From assembly GCA_904501815.1 (NCBI GenBank), contig CAJGCN010000007.1, forward strand, positions 1 to 22,445: DNA of 22,445 nucleotides. Reading direction: 5' to 3'. The notes under the pieces were generated by a model. That model saw only the letters and a list, made by a program, of their open reading frames with translations. It was not told the origin of the DNA and did not search any database. The translations under genes and the position numbers were made by a program. Every line of letters starts with the position of its first letter. The stretch's first letter is position 1. Below, in pieces: positions 5,767 to 14,708 of this stretch. The stretch is from an uncultured Clostridia bacterium. Its GTDB lineage: Bacteria; Bacillota; Clostridia; Christensenellales; Borkfalkiaceae.

Positions 5767-6111
5767 ATGAAAGGAATCATTGAAGCGATCAACGCAGAAA
5801 GCCTTAAAGCGGAAGTTCCTTCCTTTAACGTTGGTGACACGGTTAGAGTAGGGTTCAAGATTATCGAAGGCGGTAAGGAAAGAGTTCAAAACTTCGAAGG
5901 CGTAGTTATCGCAAAGAAAAACGGCGGTATTTCCGAAACCTTCACCGTTCGCCATCTTTCTTACGGCGTCGGCGTAGAAAAAACCTATCCTCTTCATTCC
6001 CCGAAAATCGCGTCTATCACGGTCGTGAGAAAGGGTAAGGTTAGAAGAGCTAAGTTGTATTACCTGCGCGGTTTAACGGGTAAGGCGGCTAAGGTTAAAG
6101 AAAAAATCTAA
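5767..6111 (+). CDS. rplS: 50S ribosomal protein L19
   Basis: The product is 114 residues, the usual L19 length, when started at 5767 rather than at the upstream in-frame ATG. L19 sits at the 30S-50S interface. Family landmarks are clear: VPSFNVGDTVRV near the N-terminus, NFEGVVIAKKNGGISETFTVR in the middle (two adjoining motifs), YGVGVEKTYPLHSPKI, and KVRRAKLYYLRGL near the basic C-terminus. The gene has its own promoter, a structured leader and a terminator, so it forms a single-gene unit. In many Firmicutes and proteobacteria rplS follows rimM-trmD; here the neighbour upstream is a cation antiporter. Confidence 0.98.
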   Translation: MKGIIEAINAESLKAEVPSFNVGDTVRVGFKIIEGGKERVQNFEGVVIAKKNGGISETFTVRHLSYGVGVEKTYPLHSPKIASITVVRKGKVRRAKLYYLRGLTGKAAKVKEKI

Positions 6112-6137
6112 AAAACACACCTAAAACAGGTAAGAAT

Positions 6138-6173
6138 GAGTTCGCCCAAAGTCAACGGCGAACTTATTTTTTT
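6138..6173 (+). terminator. Terminator after rplS
   Basis: An 8-bp stem (6139-6146 with 6157-6164, plus a flanking G-U pair) encloses a 10-nt loop and is followed by a T run to 6173. Confidence 0.85.
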
Positions 6174-6193
6174 GCAAAAACTCTAAAATCACG

Positions 6194-6227
6194 AAAAGTA
6201 AGCTAAATTCGGTTTACTTTTTTTGCG
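6194..6227 (+). terminator. Second, AT-rich hairpin after rplS
   Basis: AAAAGTAA (6194-6201) pairs with TTACTTTT (6214-6221), extended inward by a G-U and a C-G pair. A T-rich tract follows. It would back up the first terminator. Its right arm overlaps the presumed -35 of the next gene. Confidence 0.5.
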
Positions 6228-6241
6228 TTTTTTTGTACAAT
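6213..6241 (+). promoter_or_regulatory. Possible promoter for the GT-C membrane protein gene
   Basis: TTTACT (6213-6218) and TACAAT (6236-6241) are 17 bp apart, giving 4/6 and 5/6 matches to consensus. It is the only reasonable pair between the rplS terminators and the ATG at 6295. Confidence 0.5.
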
Positions 6242-6294
6242 ATAAGAAAAGAAAAAACAGTTTGGCTTCTTAAAAAAGAAGAACAAGGCAGTCT

Positions 6295-8244
6295 ATGAAA
6301 CTTAAAAATAAATTTACCATTTCTTTTATCATTCTTCTCGCGGTGTTTTTTATCGCGCAACTGTTTACGATCGGCTCGGTAAAAAACAGCGGGGACTCGT
6401 TTGAATATGCTTCGGGCAAAACGGTCATCTATAACGCCGATATAAAAAGTGGGGAAAAGCTTGACGACCTTTATATCAAAGTCGGCTCTGTGTACACCGA
6501 CTACGGGAAAAGCGCTTCTATCACCGTTAAAACCAGCACCAGCTCTTCGGCAACGGCAACGCCGTCCACGTCTTTTGCAACCCTTTCGCTTGCGAACGTA
6601 TTCGGGGAAGAAAGCCGAGCGGGCGCAAACTATAATTGGATAGCGGTTGCAACGAATAAAGCCCTTTCAAACGTGAGAAAAATCTCGTTTAGCGCAACGG
6701 TGAATTTAGAGCTTATCGAACTCGTAGCGTTTACCGATAAAGGCAATCAAGTAAGGTTTTCGGTGGCGGATAATTCAGATTTTAACGCAAAGTCGGTGTT
6801 GAAATCGTTGGACGCGCAGGACTCTTTCGTTTGGAAAAATTCCGCAAAATACAATTTTACCCAAGAAGAAGCTTATTCCATGACTGCCGTGCATACCCTG
6901 CTTAGCGGGAATAAAACCATAGAAGGCAGTAAATATAATATAAACGGCGATTTCGGCGTGTTGCCGACTTTGCTCGTCGCACCTTTCGTTGCTCTCTTCG
7001 GAGAAACGACCTTTGCGCTCCGTTTGCCTTCTTTGCTCGCAACGACCCTTTCCCTTCTCTTTTTAGGGCTTTTAGGTACGGCGATTTTTAAGGACGAAAA
7101 ATACGGTTTCCTGTTCGCGCTCGTGTTCGCGCTTGGCGGGATAGCCGTTTCCGTTGGCAGACTCGGCTCTCCCTACGCGCTTATTACGGCGTTTTTACTC
7201 GGCAGTTTATATTTTATGCACCGTTTCTATTCCAAAGGAATTTCCCGCCGTTCGTTAAAAGGCGCGTGGAATATCCTGCTTTCTGGTCTGTTCGCTTCGC
7301 TCGCGCTCGTGAGCGACTGGACGAGCGTGTTCGCTCTTGCGGGCGTGTTCGTTTTGTTTGGATTCGGCTTGCGCCGTCAACGCCTTTCGTATAAGCTCGC
7401 GGTAAAGAACGCCGAAGGCAAAGAAGAAAAAATCCAAACCGCAGACGGTGAAGAAGTATTCGTCAACGTCGAAAAACTCAAAGCGCAAAAAGACTACGGC
7501 TATAAACTCCGCGTGAGCTGGGGCTTTGCGGTAATCGGGTTTATCGTGTTTGCGTTTTTGCTTTTGCTCCTTTCGGGCGTTTGCGCTTACGGCGCGCTCG
7601 TGAAAATCTACGATACGCCTACCGCCCCCAAGCTCAGCATTTTAACGCTAATGTTTAAATCGTTTGGCGATTCGGGCTTTGCTGTCAACGCCACGCAGTT
7701 TACGGCTACGAACGCTATCACCCCGTTTGCGTGGTTCTTGCCTTTAAAATCGGCTACCTTATATAACGGCGTGGTGCAAGTCGGCTCGTCTTCCTATTTA
7801 AGCTGGCAAGCGTTGGCGAACCTCGTATTAAGCGTAGTCAGCCTTGCAAGCTTGGCGTTTGCGACGGTGAAAATCATTCTTGACTTTGCAAAAAAGCGTT
7901 CGGATAAAAACGCGCTTCGGCTTCGCAGAGCGTATTTTATCTTGCTCGGCGGAGTAGTTGCCAGCTTGCTTTCCGCGCTCGTTCGAGGCAATGCAAACGC
8001 GGGAACATCTCTTTTGTTCCAAGCCTTCTATCTCGGCTTTATCCCGCTTTCCTTGCTTGCGCTCAAAGGCTACGAAAAGGGCAAAGTTTCCCCGTCGGAA
8101 ATGGTTTTCGTGGCAATACTCGTCCTGTCGGTGGCAACGTTCGCGCTGTCCTTGCCTTGCCTGTACGGCTATGCGGTGTCCGCGCAAACGGCAAAGATAT
8201 TTAGTTGGACGAGCATACTCACGAACGGATATTTTAGAAAATAA
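6295..8244 (+). CDS. GT-C fold membrane glycosyltransferase-like protein (PMT/ArnT family)
   Basis: This 649-residue polytopic membrane protein has one N-terminal segment (7-27), an extracytoplasmic beta-rich region (about 40-160) and roughly ten further segments. Residues 190-250 match the start of GT39/ArnT-like enzymes: QEEAYSMTAVHTLLSGN, then LPTLLVAPFVALFGETTFA, then LRLPSLL. In the family this is an acidic pair in the first outer loop, HPPL, then the 'lfG...RLpS' helix. The acidic residues E191/E192 are present, but HPPL is replaced by FGVLP. A charged loop at about 360-407 splits two helices. Such enzymes transfer sugars from polyprenyl-phosphate donors to proteins, lipids or cell-wall polymers outside the membrane. 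Donor and acceptor are unknown, and activity is uncertain given the changed motif. AAGG at 6285-6288 supports the start. It occupies the position usually held by lepB-ylqF-rnhB genes. Confidence 0.72.
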   Translation: MKLKNKFTISFIILLAVFFIAQLFTIGSVKNSGDSFEYASGKTVIYNADIKSGEKLDDLYIKVGSVYTDYGKSASITVKTSTSSSATATPSTSFATLSLANVFGEESRAGANYNWIAVATNKALSNVRKISFSATVNLELIELVAFTDKGNQVRFSVADNSDFNAKSVLKSLDAQDSFVWKNSAKYNFTQEEAYSMTAVHTLLSGNKTIEGSKYNINGDFGVLPTLLVAPFVALFGETTFALRLPSLLATTLSLLFLGLLGTAIFKDEKYGFLFALVFALGGIAVSVGRLGSPYALITAFLLGSLYFMHRFYSKGISRRSLKGAWNILLSGLFASLALVSDWTSVFALAGVFVLFGFGLRRQRLSYKLAVKNAEGKEEKIQTADGEEVFVNVEKLKAQKDYGYKLRVSWGFAVIGFIVFAFLLLLLSGVCAYGALVKIYDTPTAPKLSILTLMFKSFGDSGFAVNATQFTATNAITPFAWFLPLKSATLYNGVVQVGSSSYLSWQALANLVLSVVSLASLAFATVKIILDFAKKRSDKNALRLRRAYFILLGGVVASLLSALVRGNANAGTSLLFQAFYLGFIPLSLLALKGYEKGKVSPSEMVFVAILVLSVATFALSLPCLYGYAVSAQTAKIFSWTSILTNGYFRK

Positions 8245-8257
8245 TTTCTCGCAACTT

Positions 8258-8294
8258 CCGCAAGAACGCACGTTTTGCGGATTTTGCTTTTTAT
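8258..8294 (+). terminator. Weak terminator after the GT-C gene
   Basis: CCGCAA (8258-8263) pairs with TTGCGG (8275-8280), with possible extra pairs inside, followed by ATTTTGCTTTTTAT. The broken T run suggests partial readthrough into yifB. Confidence 0.5.
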
Positions 8295-8318
8295 ACTTAG
8301 GCAAAAGGAGAACGCTAA

Positions 8319-9848
8319 ATGATAGCAAAAGTACAAAGCTACGCGCTTTCGGGTTTAGAAGGGATTGCGGTGACGGTGGAAACGGACGTTTCCAAAGGGA
8401 TTCCTTCCTACGATATGGTAGGCTTGCCCGACGCGGCGGTCAAAGAATCCAAAGAACGGGTTCGTAGCGCGATTAAAAACAGCGCGCTGGAATTTCCTTT
8501 GCACCGTATCACGGTAAACTTTGCTCCTGCCTACGTGAAAAAAGAAGGCTCGTCTTTCGACTTACCGATAGCTGTAAGCTTACTTATCGCAAACGGCGTA
8601 CTCGACTGTCAAACGGACGGCGTTATCTTTTTCGGGGAACTTGCCTTAAACGGCGATCTTCGTCCTATCACGGGCTTACTCCCTGCCATTATCGCCGCGC
8701 GCGACGAAGGCTATAAAACCTTTATCGTACCCAAAGCCAACGAAAAGGAAGCGGGGTATATTCAAGGGGTCAGCGTATACGCGGCAAACAGCTTAAAAGA
8801 AGTCGTAAACCACCTTTCGGGCGCACAACCGCTTACCGCCGTACTTCCGTCTTCGTTCGTAGCGGGGGCGAAAGAAACCGCGAAAGATTTATCCTTTATC
8901 AAAGGTCAACCGATCGCCAAGCGCGCGCTGGAAGTGGCGGTTGCAGGCGGACACAATATCTTATTCGTAGGTCCGCCGGGTAGCGGAAAAACCATGCTTG
9001 CCCGTTCGATACCGTCGGTAATGCCCGATATGAGTTTCGACGAAGCGTTGGAAATCACGAAAATCCATTCGGTAGCAGGCACGCTTGGTCAAGACGGGAT
9101 TATCACCGAACGCCCGTTCCGTTCTCCGCACCACACGGCAACCACCGTATCCCTTTGCGGTGGGGGGAGCAAAACGGTGCATCCCGGCGAAATTAGCTTA
9201 GCGCACGGCGGAGTGTTGTTTTTAGACGAATTGCCCGAATATAAGCGTTCGTCGCTCGAATCTTTGCGCCAGCCTTTGGAAGACGGGGTAATCACTATTT
9301 CCCGTTCGGGCGGAACGACCACTTATCCCGCGTCGTTTATGCTTTGCGCGAGCATGAACCCCTGCCCTTGCGGAAACTACGGTAGCCGTAAACGCCGTTG
9401 CACCTGTATGCCTAACGATATTCGAAAATACCGCGCGCGCATTTCAGGACCTTTGCTGGATCGTATCGATATCCAAGTGGAAGTAGACGGAGTAGAATAC
9501 GACGATTTGTTATCCGAAAAGAAAGAAGAAACGAGCGCGGAAGTCAAACTTCGCGCCGACCGCGCGAGAAAAATACAGCGCGAACGGTTTTCAGACAGCG
9601 CGATTAAGACGAACGCAGAAATGGGCGAAAAGGAAACCAAAGCGTATTGTAAGCTCAGCGACGAGAGCGAAGAAATTTTAAAAACGGCGTTCCAAGCCTT
9701 GAACTTGTCCGCACGCGCGCGTTCGCGCATTTTAAAAGTCGCTCGGACGATTGCCGATTTAGAGCTTTCCGAAACCATTCAGCCCGAGCATCTCTACGAA
9801 GCGATTTCTTACCGCACTTACGGCGCAAAGCTCTCTATGCCCGATTAA
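8319..9848 (+). CDS. yifB: YifB/ComM family Mg-chelatase-like AAA+ ATPase
   Basis: This 509-residue protein has three parts. The N-terminal ribosomal-S5/Lon-like domain (1-165) starts MIAKVQSYALSGLEGIAV and contains the SYDMVGLPDAAVKES signature. The AAA+ core has Walker A GPPGSGKT (218-225) and Walker B LFLDE (D303, E304). The C-terminal Mg-chelatase-type lid starts near residue 400. CASMNPCPCGNYG and the following RRCTC form the family's cysteine-rich insert. ComM homologues act as hexameric helicases that speed branch migration during recombination of transformed DNA; the older chelatase label is misleading. The gene stands next to dprA, which also acts on incoming single-stranded DNA. AAGGAG at 8305-8310, eight bases from ATG, sets the start. 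The dprA ATG is 16 bases past its stop codon, so the two are cotranscribed. Confidence 0.95.
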   Translation: MIAKVQSYALSGLEGIAVTVETDVSKGIPSYDMVGLPDAAVKESKERVRSAIKNSALEFPLHRITVNFAPAYVKKEGSSFDLPIAVSLLIANGVLDCQTDGVIFFGELALNGDLRPITGLLPAIIAARDEGYKTFIVPKANEKEAGYIQGVSVYAANSLKEVVNHLSGAQPLTAVLPSSFVAGAKETAKDLSFIKGQPIAKRALEVAVAGGHNILFVGPPGSGKTMLARSIPSVMPDMSFDEALEITKIHSVAGTLGQDGIITERPFRSPHHTATTVSLCGGGSKTVHPGEISLAHGGVLFLDELPEYKRSSLESLRQPLEDGVITISRSGGTTTYPASFMLCASMNPCPCGNYGSRKRRCTCMPNDIRKYRARISGPLLDRIDIQVEVDGVEYDDLLSEKKEETSAEVKLRADRARKIQRERFSDSAIKTNAEMGEKETKAYCKLSDESEEILKTAFQALNLSARARSRILKVARTIADLELSETIQPEHLYEAISYRTYGAKLSMPD

Positions 9849-9864
9849 AAAACAGGAGAAAGGT

Positions 9865-10953
9865 ATGCAATGGACGTCAGAAGAAAAGGGATATATTTGG
9901 CTGGATTCCTTTCCGCTTAGCGTGAAAGAAAAGAAAAAATTACTTGCCGAAGCGGAAAATTCGGTAAATCTTGTCAAGAATTTTTCTAAGTTTCGTCAGA
10001 TTTTGATTGATTTTCGCAAAGAAAGCGTATATAATACTATGCAGAGCTCTTTAACGGACGGCGGGGAATACTTCCGTAAACTCTCGTCGAGATTGCAAGA
10101 TTTGGGAATTATCCCCCTGTGCGCGTGCGCAGACGGGTATCCAAACGAGCTTTGCGCTCTGCCCGATAGTCCGCTCGTTCTCTATGCGAAAGGCAATCCC
10201 GCTCTTTTACGGGCGCGCAAGTTTGCCGTCGTAGGCTCTCGGCGTATCTCGCCTGATGCCTATCGCAAAGGGGTGGAGCTGAGCGAACGTTTATCGGAAG
10301 AATTTGCAATCCTTTCGGGGTTTGCCGACGGCGGGGATAGCGCGGCGATAGACGGCGCAAGAAAAAGCGGTAAAATCATTTGCGTGCTTGCAAGCGGTTT
10401 TTCTGCGTTGCCCCGCAATAAATTCCCGCTCTTTGATAAGATAGCCAAGAACGGACTGTTAATTTCTCCCTACCCTATGCAAACGCCTACCTTTCCGTTT
10501 TTCTACGGCTACCGCAATAAAATTTTAGCGGCGCTTTCCGAAGGCGGGCTCGTGCTGTCGGCGGGGGGAAAGAGCGGCGCGCTCATCACGGCAGACTATA
10601 TTAAAAAATCGAAAAAACCGCTGTTCGCCTTGCCTTATTCGCTGGGCGTAGAAAGCGGAGCGGGTTGCAATCAGCTCATTAAAGACGGCGCGTTTCTCGC
10701 CCAAAGCGCAGAAGATATTTTCTTTCGTTTGGGCATAACCGCAAAGCGGGAAACCGCCCGCAAGGCTTTGCCGAGCTTAAACGGCGAAGAAGAAAGAATC
10801 GTCGGTTTTTTGCGGGAACGCACGGAAGCGCATATTTCCGAAATTTCTGAAAATACGGGAATCCCCGCGTTTAAATTAACGGCAACGCTCTCGTTGCTCG
10901 AAATCAAAGGCGTAGTCGTCAAACTTGGCGGAAACCGCTACGCGCCCGTGTGA
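9865..10953 (+). CDS. dprA: DprA/Smf-like DNA processing protein (divergent)
   Basis: This 362-residue protein has a short N-terminal helical domain (1-110), a Rossmann-like fold (about 117-285) and a C-terminal winged helix (308-362) ending in GVVVKLGGNRYAPV. DprA loads RecA onto incoming ssDNA in transformation. Landmarks are present but altered. KFAVVGSRRISP (119-130) is good. LSGFADGGDSAAIDGA (150-165) replaces the usual SGLARGIDxxAHxGA, losing the Arg, Ile and His. YGYRNKILAALS (214-225) replaces FPRRNRIIAGLS. SGALITADY (237-245) and GCNQLIKDGA (267-276) are typical. The changes are spread out rather than truncating, so it is probably a functional, diverged member. AGGAG at 9854-9858 sets the start. 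It keeps the conserved position between yifB and topA. Confidence 0.9.
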   Translation: MQWTSEEKGYIWLDSFPLSVKEKKKLLAEAENSVNLVKNFSKFRQILIDFRKESVYNTMQSSLTDGGEYFRKLSSRLQDLGIIPLCACADGYPNELCALPDSPLVLYAKGNPALLRARKFAVVGSRRISPDAYRKGVELSERLSEEFAILSGFADGGDSAAIDGARKSGKIICVLASGFSALPRNKFPLFDKIAKNGLLISPYPMQTPTFPFFYGYRNKILAALSEGGLVLSAGGKSGALITADYIKKSKKPLFALPYSLGVESGAGCNQLIKDGAFLAQSAEDIFFRLGITAKRETARKALPSLNGEEERIVGFLRERTEAHISEISENTGIPAFKLTATLSLLEIKGVVVKLGGNRYAPV

Positions 10954-11005
10954 AAATCGGGCAATCAAAGTAAAAAAGAAAGTTTAGTATAAAAAGGAAC
11001 GAAGA

Positions 11006-13363
11006 ATGGATTTAATTATCGTAGAATCGCCGTCAAAGGCAAAAACCATTTCCAAATATCTCAAAGGCAAATACCGCGTAGACGCTTCCGCAGGGCATAT
11101 CCGCGATTTGCCCGTGCATACGCTCGGGGTGGATATTCGCAATAATTACGAGCCGAAATACGTCAATTCCGAAGGGAAAGAAGACGTTATTCGCCGTTTA
11201 ACGGAAGCCACGAAGAAAGCGGACAGAGTATATTTGGCAACCGACCCTGACCGCGAAGGCGAAGCGATTTCTTGGCATTTACAAACGGTTTTAAACTTAG
11301 ACGAAAACGGAGAAAACCGCATTGAGTTTAACGAAGTTTCCCCCAAAGCCATTGAAGCCGCGCTGAAAAATCCGCGCAAAATCAATTATAATCTCGTTGA
11401 CGCGCAACAAGCCCGTCGCGTGCTTGATCGGCTCGTGGGCTATAAGCTTTCCGACCTTTTAAACCGCAAAATCGAAGATACGTCCGTAAACGGCAAGCGT
11501 TCCTTGTCAGGCGGGAGAGTGCAGTCGGTTGCGCTTCGCTTAATCGTAGAGCGCGAGCGGGAAATCACGGCGTTCAAACCCGAAGAATACTGGAATTTAA
11601 CGGCGGAGCTTCAAGACCTGCCGAAAAAATATTCGGCATTTAAAGCGCTTTTGGAAAAGAAAGGCACGAAAAAATACAAGCCGTCGTCAGCAGAAGAAAC
11701 GGAAAAAGTATTGTCCGAACTCCATAACGGGAAATACACCGTATCCAAAGTTAAAAAAACGGTGGCGAAATCGCACGCCCCCGCGCCGTTCACGACGAGC
11801 TCTATGCAACAGGACGCGTCGACGAAGCTCGGCTTCACCGCGCCTGAAACCATGACCCTTGCCCAACACTTATACGAAGGTATCGACACGGGCGGCGGCG
11901 ACCACTTGGCGTTTATCACGTATATGAGAACGGACTCCGTGCGCGTTTCTAAAGAAGCGCAAGCGAAAGCCCTTGATAAAATCAGAGAAATTTACGGCGA
12001 AGAATACGCGCCCGAAAAACCTAACTACTACGCATCAAAAAAAGGCGCGCAAGACGCTCACGAAGCGGTGCGCCCGATTGATTTGGATATGACGCCCGAC
12101 CGCGCGAAAAAGCTTCTCGACGTCAAGCACTATAAATTATATAAGCTCATTTACGAACGCTTTTTAGCTTCGCAAATGTCGGAAGCGAAATATAACAGCG
12201 CGCAAATGGAAATTGAAAACAACGGCTATATCTTTAAGGCGAGCGGTAAGGTGTTGCTGTTCGCAGGATTTACCGCCGTTTATCAAGACGTGAAAAAAGA
12301 CGACGAAGACGGCGCGGAAAGCGCAAAACTTCTGCCCGATTTAAAAGAAGGGGACGAAGTGTTAGAAGTTTCTATGCAAAAGGAACAAAAATTCACCAAA
12401 CCGCCCCTTCGCTATACCGACGCGTCGCTCGTTAAAGTCATGGAAGAAAAGGGAATCGGCAGACCTTCTACCTACGCGACGATTATCGCAAAACTCAATC
12501 AAAAATACGTAAAAAAAGAAGGCAAATATATGATTCCCACCCCCGTTGCCTACGAAGTGGTGGATATGCTCGTAAGCTGTTTTAAAGACGTTATGGACGT
12601 AGGTTTCACAGCGGGAATGGAAAACAGGCTCGACGATATCGAAGAAGGGGGCGTGGACTGGCACGCGGTGATCGGGAATTTTTATCCGGGCTTTGAAAAA
12701 AATCTCAAATCCGCTTCGTCGTACGGCGATCAGTTGACCCAAGAAGTTTGCGGAAAATGCGGGCATTTTATGATTCGCAGAATCGGGAAATTCGGCAAGT
12801 ATTTGGCTTGTTCGAACTATCCTGAATGTCATAACATTTTAAGCGAAGGCGAAGAGAAAATCTCGGCGGTGCGTTGCCCTAAATGCGGGGAAAATATGGT
12901 GGAAAAGAACGGAAAATTCGGCAAATTCTTGGCTTGCCCTAACTATCCTACCTGTAAATCCACCCTGCCTATGGAATCGGGCGAACCGCCCAAGCTCGTC
13001 GGCAAATGCCCTGAATGTGGGGAAGCCATGACCGTGCGTAAATCCAAAAAAGGCAAGGAATATTATAGTTGTTCGAATTATCCCGACTGTAAGTTTATGA
13101 GCTGGGATATCCCTACGGGCGAAAAATGCCCTACCTGTGGCGGCGCGCTCGTGCAAACGGCTCGCGGTGGGGTGAAATGTATGAATAAAGACTGTTCCTA
13201 CCGCGTTCGTGCGCCTAAGGTAGAAACGGACGAAAAGAAAGCTCAACGCAACCCTGCCCCCGCGCAACCCGACGACGAAGCCCCGTTGTTAATGGAAGAA
13301 CCTAAGTATACGGGCTACGACGACGAATGGACGGGATATTTCCCCGAAGGGTTTGAAGAATGA
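11006..13363 (+). CDS. topA: DNA topoisomerase I (type IA)
   Basis: This 785-residue enzyme relaxes negative supercoils. The TOPRIM domain opens with IIVESPSKAKTISKYL and carries the metal-binding DPDREGEAISWHL. The catalytic Tyr306 is in ITYMRTDSVRVS. The C-terminus holds four zinc-ribbon units beginning at C582, C624, C668 and C708. The first three have the CxxCG...C-x-NYPxC pattern. The fourth is shorter (CPTCGG...CMNKDC). An acidic tail of about 40 residues follows. Four ribbons is at the high end for the family; E. coli has three. An AAGGA about ten bases upstream serves the ATG. The end overlaps trmFO by 4 bases (ATGA), which suggests translational coupling. Confidence 0.97.
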   Translation: MDLIIVESPSKAKTISKYLKGKYRVDASAGHIRDLPVHTLGVDIRNNYEPKYVNSEGKEDVIRRLTEATKKADRVYLATDPDREGEAISWHLQTVLNLDENGENRIEFNEVSPKAIEAALKNPRKINYNLVDAQQARRVLDRLVGYKLSDLLNRKIEDTSVNGKRSLSGGRVQSVALRLIVEREREITAFKPEEYWNLTAELQDLPKKYSAFKALLEKKGTKKYKPSSAEETEKVLSELHNGKYTVSKVKKTVAKSHAPAPFTTSSMQQDASTKLGFTAPETMTLAQHLYEGIDTGGGDHLAFITYMRTDSVRVSKEAQAKALDKIREIYGEEYAPEKPNYYASKKGAQDAHEAVRPIDLDMTPDRAKKLLDVKHYKLYKLIYERFLASQMSEAKYNSAQMEIENNGYIFKASGKVLLFAGFTAVYQDVKKDDEDGAESAKLLPDLKEGDEVLEVSMQKEQKFTKPPLRYTDASLVKVMEEKGIGRPSTYATIIAKLNQKYVKKEGKYMIPTPVAYEVVDMLVSCFKDVMDVGFTAGMENRLDDIEEGGVDWHAVIGNFYPGFEKNLKSASSYGDQLTQEVCGKCGHFMIRRIGKFGKYLACSNYPECHNILSEGEEKISAVRCPKCGENMVEKNGKFGKFLACPNYPTCKSTLPMESGEPPKLVGKCPECGEAMTVRKSKKGKEYYSCSNYPDCKFMSWDIPTGEKCPTCGGALVQTARGGVKCMNKDCSYRVRAPKVETDEKKAQRNPAPAQPDDEAPLLMEEPKYTGYDDEWTGYFPEGFEE

Positions 13364-14703
13364 TGAAACAAGAAAGCGTACTCGTGATCGGCGGGGGGCT
13401 TGCAGGAAGCGAAGCGGCGTATTATCTCGCTTCTCGGGGCGTACCTACCACGCTCGTGGAAATGAAGCCGAATAAATATACGCCTGCGCACGAAAGCGCG
13501 AACTACGGCGAACTCGTCTGTTCGAACTCTTTAAAAAGCAACGACCCTTATTCCAACGCGTGCGGACTTTTAAAAGAAGAAATGCGCCTGTTCGGCTCGC
13601 TGATTATCGAAGCTGCGGATAACACCAAAGTCCCCGCAGGCTCTGCGCTCGCCGTCGATAGAGAAAAGTTTTCGAAGTATATCACCGAAAAACTTTGTTC
13701 TTGCCCCAACTTGACCTTAAAAACGCAAGAAGTGCTTTGCTTGCCCGACCCTAAGGACGGTGAATACGCCGTCGTTGCCACAGGTCCGCTTACGTCGGAC
13801 GGGCTGTCGGCGGATATTTTAAACAAGCTCGGGGGCGCGCTCCATTTCTACGACGCTTCCGCGCCGATCGTATCGGCGGAAAGTATTGATATGTCTTGCG
13901 CGTTCACGGGGGATCGCTACGGCAAAGGCACGGGCGATTATATCAACTGCCCTATGACCAAAGAAGAATACTACGCGTTCGTCGACGAGCTTTTAAAAGC
14001 CGAACGGGCGATACTGCACGACTTTGAAAAAGGGGAAATATTCGAAGGCTGTATGCCGTTGGAAGTGATGGCTTCGCGCGGAAAAGACACTTTGCGCTAC
14101 GGCACGTTAAAACCCGTAGGGCTGTTCGGGGAAGACGGCAAACGCCCGTTTGCGGTGTTGCAACTTAGAAAGGAAACGGAAAGCGGAGAAGCGTATAATC
14201 TCGTGGGCTTTCAAACGAATTTAAAATTCGGGGAGCAAAAAAGGGTGTTTTCTATGATTCCCGCCTTAAAAAACGCGGAATTTTTACGCTACGGCGTAAT
14301 GCACAAAAACACGTTTATTCACTCTCCCACCGTTTTAAATCCCGATTTTTCGTTTAAAAATAATAAACGCTTATTTTTCGCAGGTCAAATCACGGGCGTG
14401 GAAGGCTACGTGGAAAGTGCGGCGAGCGGTTTGACGGTAGCCCGCGCTATCTACGAAAAAATCACGGGGCAAACTCCCTTAACGCTGGGAAACGAAACGA
14501 TAACGGGCGCGCTCCAAACGTATATTTCCACGCCGAATAAGGATTTTCAGCCTATGAACGCGAACTACGGGATTTTAACCCCGCTTGCGTTTCGCATAAA
14601 GGACAAAAAAGAACGCTATCGCTTGCTTTCCGAGCGAGCCTTAGAAGCGGTAAAAGCAGGAATAGAACAGCAAAAACAAACGGACGAACAGTCTAAGGAG
14701 TAA
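13360..14703 (+). CDS. trmFO: tRNA (uracil-54-C5)-methyltransferase, folate/FAD-dependent
   Basis: This 447-residue flavoprotein makes ribothymidine at position 54 of the tRNA T-loop, using methylenetetrahydrofolate and reduced FAD. The N-terminal dinucleotide fold has VIGGGLAGSEAA (9-20). ELVCSNSLKS carries the conserved Cys54 (Cys53 if started at the second Met), equivalent to the flavin-linked Cys53 of B. subtilis. EGCMPLEVMASRG carries Cys231, the likely RNA nucleophile (Cys226 in B. subtilis). QITGVEGYVESAASGL near the C-terminus is the second FAD-contacting region. Two adjacent ATGs (13360, 13363) are possible starts. The first overlaps the topA stop. Its place between topA and hslV is the standard Firmicutes order, but xerC/codV, normally next, is missing. 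Confidence 0.96.
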   Translation: MMKQESVLVIGGGLAGSEAAYYLASRGVPTTLVEMKPNKYTPAHESANYGELVCSNSLKSNDPYSNACGLLKEEMRLFGSLIIEAADNTKVPAGSALAVDREKFSKYITEKLCSCPNLTLKTQEVLCLPDPKDGEYAVVATGPLTSDGLSADILNKLGGALHFYDASAPIVSAESIDMSCAFTGDRYGKGTGDYINCPMTKEEYYAFVDELLKAERAILHDFEKGEIFEGCMPLEVMASRGKDTLRYGTLKPVGLFGEDGKRPFAVLQLRKETESGEAYNLVGFQTNLKFGEQKRVFSMIPALKNAEFLRYGVMHKNTFIHSPTVLNPDFSFKNNKRLFFAGQITGVEGYVESAASGLTVARAIYEKITGQTPLTLGNETITGALQTYISTPNKDFQPMNANYGILTPLAFRIKDKKERYRLLSERALEAVKAGIEQQKQTDEQSKE

Positions 14704-14708
14704 GGATT

